This document shows positions 41,001 through 51,300 of a DNA stretch of 64,000 nucleotides, one piece after another (the stretch's first letter is position 1; every line of letters starts with the position of its first letter). Below the pieces are notes generated by a model that did not search any database, was not told where the DNA came from, and saw nothing but the letters and a program-made list of their open reading frames with translations. Origin of the DNA: Styela clava (taxonomy: Eukaryota > Chordata > Ascidiacea > Stolidobranchia > Styelidae). A program made the position numbers and the translations under genes. The stretch spans positions 11,904,001 to 11,968,000 of the forward strand of contig NC_135262.1 of NCBI RefSeq assembly GCF_964204865.1. The letters are read 5' to 3'.

Positions 41001-43111
41001 TGTAAGGCCTACCTTGTACACAATTGGTAAGTGAGAGACGGCCAAATCTATAGTTGCAGCAACTGTTAATTTCATGTAAATGTAACATGTTGCGCTAATT
41101 GATGGCAAATTATTAACAACAAATGTAAACAGAGGAAGCTTCAATGACAATTTAGTATTGGTAATATAGACACATTTGCAAAATATAAAGATAGAAAGAA
41201 TGTGGAATTTACCTTCAAGGTAAAATAATTTCCTACTTGTGTTGAATTGATTAATGTGGCAACGATTTAGCAGTACCTTTCCAGTCAATATCAAAAGTAG
41301 ACAATATTATGCCGAACCGTCAAGGTTGGCTTCTGGTAATTAGTTTTTGCCAATTCAGATTTTATATCGTTAATTTTCTATTGTCAATAAGTGTTCACAT
41401 AATAACAAGCGAAGGTCGCGGAGTAATTCATACGTTTTAATTGTGAATAGATAATTTGTTGTAACTGACTTACCTTCCCATTCCATGTTTTTGAAAAGCT
41501 TCATACTTGACGGTAGCATTTTGCTGTCGTTGTCTAGTATAATCCTTCACTGCTTGATAAGATGGCAATTCCCCTTTGTCCTTGTTTACTTTAACCCTTA
41601 ACAATAAATTTGCTTTAGAGTCATGAGGCTGGCATTAGAGATAGATTCGAGTATTTCTAAGTGTATACCAACAATGGAAGTCTACAAAATCAAGCTGGTG
41701 GGCGTGTTTGTATTGCAACAGTCTAGTCGTAAGCTAAATAAACTAAAGGTGAAAGTATGAAATTTGAGAAAAAGAGGTGCAAAGTATTTTGTAGTATTCT
41801 ATCATATTGTAAAGCGTAAAACCCTAATGATTTTTGAGTGGAAAAAGTTTAAATATTTAGGACTATATACAAAGAAGGTTGTATTGATAAAAACCACGCA
41901 AGTGCAATGATTATAAATGACGTAATTGTCTCAAAAATATGTTATGATTTGCATAGTTGGAAATGAAAGCATAGAGCCCTCCAACTATTATAGATAAGCT
42001 TATTGCAGACGGGGTTTATCCAGTGTGGGATTCAATTTTTTTGTCAGGCACTTTCATCACAAAAGTCATATTTTTCACCAGGTTCTGTTACAAAAAGTCA
42101 TTGACAGTTACCAGTAATGCTAACCGGTTCACTGATCTCATAAAATTCCGTGAGACGGTTTTATAGAACCGGTGTGAACCGCGGCTGAATACCACCACTG
42201 GGTTTATTGTAATTTACTCAATGGATTGAGGTTCGTATATATATCGGCTAATAACAATGGTTTTATATGAAGTAACCATGGTTTTAGTGCATAACCATAC
42301 TGGATAGATAAAATGTAGTTTCTAACTGTCATAAATCGGTTCAAATTTTTCATAGAACTCATCGTTTATCTTTATATAATTTATATGATAAATACAACTA
42401 TTTAAAACGTTAATGTTTGAAAAATCAAAGCGAGTCGAGCGTGTATAGTATACAATACATAACATTATTTACTTGTGAATTATTTGCTTAATTATAACTA
42501 CGTGACAAGATTAAGGATAAATATTCATAAAATCTTCAGATTGTTTTCAAGGACTCAAAAAATTATAAAAATCCTACAAAAACACTTAAATAGTTGTTTG
42601 CCGTTTCAAAAATGCAAATAAAACAATAAAGGTCTTGGTTGCTTCACTAAAAGATATTATACTGATAAATGGAAATTTTCTGTAAGATAAATCATGTCCG
42701 ACGAAACTGTATTCATCTAATGTCCATGTCTGACTGTACCTGGTTTGGAATTGAGAGCTTGATGCGTTGAAGATGAAATCTTAAAATATTATGTTTCGGT
42801 TGTCGAAGCAAAATTTATAAAAATTTATCGCTTATGAATCAAATTCAGCATGACCACTAAAGGGTACAAATGGGACATGTGTGGCTTTTACCTGCACAAA
42901 CATCAGTCATCATCAGTTTATAACTTTATAGTCTACTCTATAATGTTTGAATATTTTATTGGATTATGCGATACTAGTCTCCAACTAGTTTTGTTATCAA
43001 AACAGACATCGGTATACACAGAACAACAAAGACTTACCTAGTTGGTCCATTATCAATATACAGTAGATACGTCCCAAATGGTGTCGGGAGGTACTTATGC
43101 AAAGGATACAT
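38044..43111 (-). CDS. Unrecognised 452-aa basic protein, seven coding exons; probable cilium/axoneme gene
   Basis: Coding exons: 43038–43111, 41474–41596, 40091–40272, 39761–39878, 39230–39356, 38458–38956, 38044–38279. They total 1,359 nt, an exact open frame of 452 codons plus TAA. Every junction has GT–AG and matching phase, so the model is strong. It starts MYPLHKYLPTPFGTYLL. GELPSYQAVKDYTRQRQQ follows, then HTGQPVKDPPSTVVKVDEV and REATWTKDRF. A long basic low-complexity exon has KKSKPKVP and GITGFFSPP. The C-terminal block is FWDDISKARLAHTGNYG and LLPFAWKDPLRNRF. There is no signal peptide or membrane segment. Short conserved-looking blocks with Trp, Tyr and Pro resemble microtubule-associated or microtubule-inner proteins, but I cannot name a family. 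A near-consensus X-box lies 790 bp upstream and is shared with the divergent gene at 44,593. Candidate minus-strand AATAAA at 37,773–37,778. Function is inference. Confidence 0.85.
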
Positions 43112-43900
43112 ATTTTCCCTTTCTATGTAGCTTAATATTTATTTTGATAACAATCTACCTATTGTAAGAATCCATGTTTTCCGGGTTATGTTATATGCCA
43201 AACAGATACAGAGAAAATTCGCAACCTATAACTCTAACACCCACTCTTTTTACAGAGGTGTTTGAACGATAAACACATTTCTGATCAGGAACAATATGAC
43301 GCTCTTTTGTTTTTAGTGTTCCAACGCGGCTTCTTTGTTTAAAAATATGTATCATAAGACCCGGTAATCAGATACCAATAAGATTTTCATTCATTAACCC
43401 TTTATTGGCCATTTTATCCTCAGGATGATAACATTATTATTTTAAATTCTATTTTTTTCTGAAAATATATTCTTAATATTATTTTAACATAATTATTTTT
43501 CATAAATTTTTGTTATGCATTTGCGTTTTCCTTTAAATTTTAATAAAAACGAGGATGAAAGCGGTTAAATATTCCTTTTGGTATCTCTTTCATTATATCA
43601 CATATTTAAAAGCTTTAATTAAACCATTTCTCTTTTATATTGTTTTCTTATTTTGATTGATGGTTGAAGTATATAGTTTCAGCACTGCTTTCCGATACAA
43701 ACCTTTGCGATGTTTAATGTCTGCCAAACGTGGCAAAGTAATGAATAAGAACACCTTTATATACCCTCATGTACGAACAATGAGAAAGACTACCTCGCTT
43801 TAGATTTTTTCATTAATTTTATTCGAGATGAAAGCGTTTGTTTGATTATAGAGGTATAGTCTGGACGCTTTAAATCATCCGTAGAAGATTTCCACCATAC

Positions 43901-43915
43901 GTTACTCTTGGTAAC
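43901..43915. promoter_or_regulatory. Candidate RFX X-box between divergent genes
   Basis: GTTACTCTTGGTAAC is an imperfect palindrome matching the RFX X-box pattern (GTNRCC, 0–3 nt, RGYAAC). The right half GGTAAC is perfect and the left half GTTACT has one mismatch. It lies 790 bp from the minus-strand start (43,111) and 678 bp from the plus-strand start (44,593), in a local patch richer in G and C. RFX factors drive ciliary genes in animals. Use here is inference. Confidence 0.55.
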
Positions 43916-44592
43916 GCTTTCGTAGTACCGATGCTCCAATGTGGAGCTCTACTCGGGTGTCAGTTCAATCAATATTGCTTGAGATAGACAAGCCATGTAC
44001 AAATTAGGTAACAATTATACCTTGCTAACAAAGGGTGGGTTTCTTTGTGAGTTGTGTTTTAATTTATATTCTGTTTGTCTGGTATAATTAGTTCGGTAAC
44101 AGGGAGAAATTAGATTTTTTTTTAATAGGAATAATTGATATTTATATTTAATCGTAATCACTTTTGTGTTTTATTCAGGTTATAACAGCAACTTACTTGT
44201 ACAAAACATTTAACTTTATACATTTTTGTAAAAATACTATATATAGGTTTAAAAAGGCATTTATCTACTTAGTTTTCTGCTTGTTGTCATTTTTGGGATA
44301 AGGCATATACGGATTGACAATAGCGGTGCCGTCCAATATGATGGCATTTGTAGTTATCCATTGTTGTTATGAACTGAGATATTTTCTATTTTTAAATTTT
44401 TTTATCCTATAGTAAAAAACTAAATAGTACCAGTAATGAAATATTTTTGCCAAGTAATGCATTTTAGAAATAAGATTTCTTACAAATTTTAAATTATGAA
44501 AAAACGAAAGGAAATATAATAGTTATGGTTTATTTTGCAATTCAGTTTTTCCCAGTTTGCTATGTATAACTAAATATAGAAAGTTCAACAAA

Positions 44593-47144
44593 ATGACTCG
44601 AATGCCTGAAAAACTTCGGATTCAAAAATATTCGCATTACGCAACGAACTCGCCTTTGAAACCAACAAGGGACGATATTTTCAAAGCCGCGATGAAAGAA
44701 AGAAGACAAAATGATAGGTAAAAAATGATAATGCTTGTGTTGTAGGGGTCAGAAGCTTTCAGTGACGCCTCGGATCGTACATACGTTTTCATCAGTGCGG
44801 GGTGCAAAATGTCAAATATTATCACTAAGTCTGGTTAACTTCTTGTTGATAATTCTGTCAATCGAATTCCGATAACAAATTTTTACGTCCTTGATTGTGT
44901 CGATGTCTATTTTTGTCTTCTTCACGCATTTTAGGTCTACACTTCGACTAATCATTGTCATATCAAGTTTGGATTTCGTGTTTGAGAAAAAAAATAGCCA
45001 TGAGATTTGTCTTGTTTTCACTGTAGGCTTATAATGAGAGCAAAATTTCTTAGCAAAGGGCACATATTTCGGGCTTTTAATGATTAGAAAAAGTAAGATT
45101 GACAGTCACCCCGCTGAAAAAAAAGAAGCTGCATGAAGTTGCAGAATGCTCATCATGAATGATATCATATATTTATCAACATGCTAGTTGAGAGAAATTC
45201 AAGTAAAAAAAATCTAGAAAATAGCTCATTTTTTGGTAGGATAGGTACCAGGAATCCTATTAAATTTAGTTTCAATAGAGATAGAAATTTTCAACTCGTA
45301 CGCAAAAGAACTAACGTCTGATTTATTATGAAGAGTAACATTGTTGTTCTGTTGAGAACTCGGATTTATTCCTCTAAGGCATATTCTCCTAATAAAAAAA
45401 AAAGTTTAAGCCTTAAGTTGGTTATTTTTTGTACTTAGTTGTTGATTGCAGTCTGTACTGACTTTGAATTCGGTCGAATTGAGTCAAGAATCAACTAACA
45501 AATAGTATATATCGTCACTCCTTTGCCCAATAAGGTGTATTACTCTCTAATGCGCGATAGTGAAACTTCATTTTGCTTGAAATTTTATCTGAGCAAATTT
45601 TGTTGTTCAGTGACAACATCATGGGAAGGAATTGGCATAAAAAAATTCTGTGTGCATTTTAGGGCGGAGTTTGTTCTTGACGGTGTTCGAGAACATACAA
45701 AGCATGCTTCAGTGATTCCTTCATACAACGCTTTTAATGATCGCCACTCTCAAGTTTATTTCCGATCACCCCGAGTTCAAGCAATGCTCAGAAAAGTCGA
45801 AGAAATAGAAAAGGTAAGTTAAATTATACCTCTATAAATATCATATTAGGATCTCGTAGTCCGGCGTTCGTATGTCACTCACATGTAATGTCACACCTAC
45901 GAATTATAGGTTTTAGTGGGATAAAATTATTCAACTTGAACTAAGAAGTATTTTTAGATTCCATGAATGACGCAAATTATTTGAGTATGCCTCGATTATT
46001 CATAAACACTTCTTCTCATTGTTTTATAATACAAAAATACCTAAGTGTTTAAAATGTTTATTTTGTCATATACTTAAATTATGCATTTCTTTGAATTTTC
46101 CTACTCTATGAGATTTCATCACGTTCCAACATTTTTACTTGTATATATAAAAAATTATTCTGGTTATACTGTCAAATAAACCAATACAAGGAAAACTGAA
46201 AAGCCCTATAGATTTTAATCTATTCAAAATAAAAGATTTCTTAACCAATTCCCTATGATTCAATCTCACAGAATCAAAATTCAGCTGAAGGTATTGAAAA
46301 TTTTAAACTCTCAACAAGACAAAGAATTCCTCACACGCCATACAAAGAGGCTATTACACGTAAGGAATCAAGGTAAGATTGAGGACACACAATTAAGGAG
46401 CAATTAAATTATTGGACATCAAATGGGCCTATAGATCGATAGATTTGTTATTATTATTATGTTATTGTTAGTATTTTCTTTCTCGTTGCTGTGTAAAATT
46501 GCTTTACGGTAATGTAAAATGTTTGGTACCTGTTTTACTACTTTGTTCTGGCATCTGTGTCCATACATACTTGCTCTGTTGGTTAGATTTATTTTGTTTC
46601 TTCGTAATGTTATAGCATTTTAGCGATATTCTCTTTTTCAATTATCGTGTTAGCCCGCTTATACATATTTCCCGTGATCAGAATCGAAGATTCTAATTAG
46701 ATCGAACTTCTAATGTAGTGTATATGTATTAACAAGATTTGTTGTTACACCCCCATGAATATTTAAACTTTTAGTATAAGAAATCTCAATTTGTAAAATA
46801 ATGGCATACAAAAAATCTATATATTTATATATATAACTGCCAATAATTCCAACGTAAAAGTGAGCTGTTAGTCCTTATTCTTAACAATTTAACTGCAGCA
46901 GATTGTACTTTATATTCGACAATCGTCATGTGATGAGTAGGATTCGGCTGGAATGAGAACAATTTTGTTATATTTTATGTTTTTCAGATTTGTTATTGAT
47001 TGCGTTCGTACTGACACACTTAAATCAAAAAGAAAACCAGTCATACCTTCTTATAACGCCATTGAAGATGAACATTCTCAAAGCTATTTTAAAAAAAAGA
47101 GTGTTAGACAACTTGTGAAACGAACTCTCAATATGAAAATATAA
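44593..47144 (+). CDS. Unrecognised 177-aa protein with two PSYNA–YF repeats; probable ciliary protein
   Basis: Exons 44593–44717, 45663–45813, 46272–46372 and 46988–47144 total 534 nt, exactly 177 codons plus TAA, with GT–AG junctions in matching phase. The N-terminus is basic (MTRMPEKLRIQKYSHYA). Two internal repeats are obvious: VIPSYNAFNDRHSQVYF (exon 2) and VIPSYNAIEDEHSQSYF (exon 4), each followed by a basic stretch (SPRVQAMLRK, KKSVRQLVKR) and preceded by FVLDGVR or FVIDCVR. There is no signal peptide or membrane segment. The repeat vaguely recalls the N-terminal motif of ERICH3-type ciliary proteins (YNSLxDxHLxxYF, from memory), but I would not name it. It sits head-to-head with the 452-residue minus gene across a candidate X-box, which supports a ciliary or sperm-tail role by inference. 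Confidence 0.85.
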
Positions 47145-47640
47145 TTCACGAACTCGTAATTTTATTAATATTCTATAATACTGTTGAACTGTTATACTTT
47201 GTACTGTCACACATATATGGAATGTATATCCATCCAAAGCCAAACACAATGTCCACCCAGTTGAAATAGCACTCCTAACCCATGCTGTCTCAAAGAAACG
47301 GGATTGGTGAAATATAAAATTTGCACATGATGTGATGGAATTATTACGAATCTGAATACTCAAAGGCTTGGAACAAATTTATATCCTATTCGTTCGTTCG
47401 TTTTTCATTTGTTAGTTTTCTCACATTTTATTCATTATTTCTCTTAATCTTTACTTTTAACAGTATTTTTCCACGAACACTGTTATTGATTTTGCAACTC
47501 TGTTTTTACCACATCCATCAGCTATATCTAAAAAAGTGTTTTATTGATGTGATAGTGCGGTCTGTTGAAGAAGCAAAATTAAATTGGTTTAAAAAAAAAA
47601 ATTTCCTTTACTGAGTTAAATAAAAAAATTCAACTGGATA

Positions 47641-48346
47641 TATGTTGAGTTTTTCCATTTGTATATTTTACTGGACACGACATGTATCGTTTTGTTATTA
47701 AGTTGTTGTTTATTGGTAATTTTGATATTTTTCTTCTTCGTGTTGTTGTACTTGTCGTTATCATAAAAACGGGCGTCTATTAAATTAGTGGAACAATTGC
47801 TTCAAAATTTAGTAGGTAAAGATTGTTTTTGTCACTTGAAGGGTATTACTTTTATTTAGTTCAACAAATTACGCAGGGTCTACGGAATTATTTTTTGTGC
47901 GTGGTGACGTTGTCAAAATTAAAAATTGCGCACCTGATGGTCGTTCGCGTTTGCGATCTGGTGGCCAGTCCAAGTTGGGAAGACTACGGTACTTGTAGTC
48001 CCATACCCGTACTACTTCATTTTGGACTGCGTGTCTATAACTTGAGCATTAATCTCTTATTTTATTTGCACTCTAAGAAAAGATGATCGTTGCAGATGCA
48101 GTACAAATAAGTGAGAATTTAAATACCTTTGCGACTGATTAAAGCGCGCGTGCTTAGTCTCGGAATTAGTATGATAAAGTCGGGGGTTAGTTAATGATTG
48201 ATGCAATTTCTGCCGGCGTTCTAATATGCAGTACATGTTCGAACACGGTTGTAAATATATTAGGTCAAATAGTTGTAATCTGACTAGCTACTATTTTCCA
48301 TGTCGGGATTGCAGTGGACTATGATAATTTAGCAAGACGACATAAA
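47641..48346 (+). repeat. 5' flank of sulfotransferase copy A, duplicated at copy B and partly inverted between
   Basis: From AACGGGCGTCTATT (about 47,769) to the start codon, the segment is nearly the same as 58,434–59,007 upstream of copy B. The part 47,641–48,024 also matches 54,240–54,612 in inverse orientation. It probably contains promoter and 5' leader; TTGCAG just before the start could be a splice acceptor. It also holds a conserved antisense frame (47,869–48,040). Confidence 0.75.
47869..48040 (-). pseudogene. Conserved antisense reading frame in the duplicated flank, possible terminal exon remnant
   Basis: The minus strand reads YRSLPNLDWPPDRKRERP, then GAQFLILTTSPRTKNN and a stop at 47,869. 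The duplicate at about 58,537–58,670 reads YRSLPNLDWLPDRERPPG, GAQFLILTTSTRTKNN and a stop at the matching place. The only length change is 6 nt, in frame. The more diverged inverted piece at about 54,282 (plus strand) still shows RSLQDLTDHK and ILILTKSS. I do not recognise the peptide. It may be the last exon of a neighbour that was copied with the locus, or chance; upstream of WDYKY the frames of the two copies part. Confidence 0.35.
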
Positions 48347-51300
48347 ATGAAGGTGATATGTGCAGGAATGTCAAAATGTGGAACGAAAACTATGCATTCT
48401 GCTTTAGAAGAACTCGGGTTTGAAGTACATGACTTCCCAGAAGCATATGACAATTTTGTTTCGAAATATCTGAATTTTTATTCCAGAGGATGGACCTCTA
48501 GGGAGTTCCAAGTAATGTACAATGATGTCGATGCTGTTGTGGACTCTCCAGCTTATTACTACTGGGAAGAATTGATGGAGGCTTTTCCGGAGGCAAAGGT
48601 TGGATATATTTACATTTTTCGGTCTTTCAGATGTTCATATACTTGTATGAGCTTTGATTTAACTTGATGAAATTGTTAAGAATAAATGATGTTACATTTC
48701 ACCTATTTGCACAATTCGTAAGGCAGGTAAAATAAGGAACGCCCACTTTATATAAATGGACCTTCTTTCTTAACATTTTATGCCTTCTAACTACAACAAA
48801 CAAGTCAAAATCACAATATCAAATAGATCTGACTAAAGATTATAATATCTCATGTGCGACCCGTTGCAAACGTTGACAATTTGGTCCACTATATGTCAAT
48901 CCTTAAAATAATAAGGCAAAAATGTTTTAGTTCACGAGCGACTAGGGATGTAAGTTTCAAATATTATTTTTTCAAATCGAATTTCGAATCACAGCGTTCC
49001 GATTCGAATATTTCCGAATCTGATTCTATTCAATAAATCATCATATTAGCTTTCTTTAAATTTGGAAGAAATATAGTATAAATTTTAATAAATTACCAAT
49101 AATAAGCTTAAAGAATGAATAAAATTATTAGAAAAGCACGTAGCATGGCTGTATCAACTACCAAATATATTACGGCTGAGATTTATTTTTGTTACATAAA
49201 GATATACTTAGTTACATATTTACTTACTTACAATTATGTTTGCAAACAATACCGGGTGTATAGCGATTGTTTCTTCTAAAATTGACCTTCAAAATTCATC
49301 TAAATGATAAACGATAGTTGGTACCGTGTGTTTTTAAATGTTGGTACTTGTTTTTAAATAATAAGTTATAAAGCAATGATGTTTTATTATATTAATACTA
49401 TGCAGATTATTTGAAGAAACGTTTATATATTAAAATATCTGTGACCTTTTAAGTAGTCGAACAAATATAAGCGAAACGAATGCTTCCTCTAAAGTTGCTA
49501 CCAATATGGAATATAACGACTCTGCATGGGGGTGTCACAACTTTGGAAAGCTGTAAACTGTTAAAAATTTTCGTAGCTTTAACAAGGAAATGGCAGTTAA
49601 AAATAATTATACTTCCCTGTTTTTGTGACGCCGTAAAATATACTGGAGATTCCTGGAAGAACGAAAGAACATTTTATGACAACTTAATGGTAGTAAGTAA
49701 ATATATTTTTTTGCATACAACTACTCAGAAACTAACGTGACTGCTGTGCAGGATGATTAGTTGTGATGAATAGCAAGCATTATACTAGAACTTTATATGG
49801 AGTTAAAAACAGACGAAATGTGCGTGTTTCTCTGACTTTGTATTTGACATAATGGGGTGGTCAACACCTGCCTGAATATTGGCTGGCTCTTGCTAATTAT
49901 GCATATATGTTTGCTTAGGATTTATGACCTCTTTCCTATTCAGATATTTCGGTAAGCAGACAGTAAAACTGAAGAAAATAAAATTCGACATGAGATCAAC
50001 CAGAAGGTTCGGAGGTTGCTGAAGAAAATATGCAACCTTTAAAATATGCGAACTCAATATAAATAATTCCGAATACACTGTGTAACGAAAAAACTCACAG
50101 TTTTTATCTAGTTTCCCTGTTAGCTTACATTGAGGAAATCACATTTTTTCTTTTTAAGGTTAGATTTTGTGAAAATGGGGGATTTCCCTGAAAACGTTTT
50201 TTTTTTGTAGAAAATTGTATGAAAACTTTTATTGTAATAGTCTGGTGCTATTTCTCTCTAGGGGTTCGATATTTCACAGTTATATTCCTTGTATTTTATG
50301 TGAGACATCTTGAATTAAAAAATCTTAAAATCGATCAAACAAGTTGTATTTTTCTAGATTTTCCTTTATTGTTCAAGTAGATTTTACAAGTAAGTCCTCA
50401 TATCCATTCACCCATCCTTCGCTCATAGTACTGTCATTGGTAAAGAACGTTAACGTATTCAATATGCATATTGAATTTGTGAACGTCCATTATCAATGGC
50501 GGTACAATGAGCGAAAGATGGGTGACTATGTATATTACCTATTGTATAGTACCTAAATTGACTTGTTGGAAATTTAGAAGAAAAAACAACTTTTTTGGAT
50601 TAATTTTCAGTCTTTTTGCTTGTCAAAAAAGTATTCAACATATTTTGGTATTGAATTATTCAAGATATTTTACTTAGAATGCAAAGAATACGGCACTGGA
50701 GTATCAAAACACTAGAAAATCGCTCCAGACTATATTAAAATGAAAATATTTTTGGCTGTTTTTTGTTAAAATTTCACACAAAAACCTGATTTTGGGAATC
50801 CAGCAATTTTTAAAATTAAACTGGAATAATATTATGTACTGTTCTCCAGATTTGGACCGTAACCATTTGGAAGCCGAAAACAATATATTTGGGGAACGTA
50901 TTTGGAAATTGTCTTGGCGCATGCTGAGAAATTTGTTATTTCGATGACATATATAGTGATGGAAAATAGGCCTAAAACTCACTTAAAAACATACTGAAAG
51001 TTTTGTGGTCGTTACCACACCCCCTGTCTGTGCCTGTGATTTTTATGTTTAATTTTTTGATGATTCGTTTTTAAGAATAAACTTCTCTAAGTTTGTTTTA
51101 GTTGATCTGTCATAAGATTGGATGTTACTTAGAGAATACACGGAATTCCAAGTTTGAATTGCTGCCACGGAATTCCCTGTAACTGCATATACAAGGAAAT
51201 TCTATCACGCATTTTACAGGAACATCCTTTTCAAGTATACATGCGAGTCGTAAATGTTCTACAGTGAAAAGTAGGTCTGTTTCACTTAGAATTAAGGTGA

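Noticed and set aside
40929-41294. 121-codon minus-strand frame
   Set aside because: It lies in intron 2 of the 452-residue gene, is hydrophobic and AT-driven, and has no domain or splice context.
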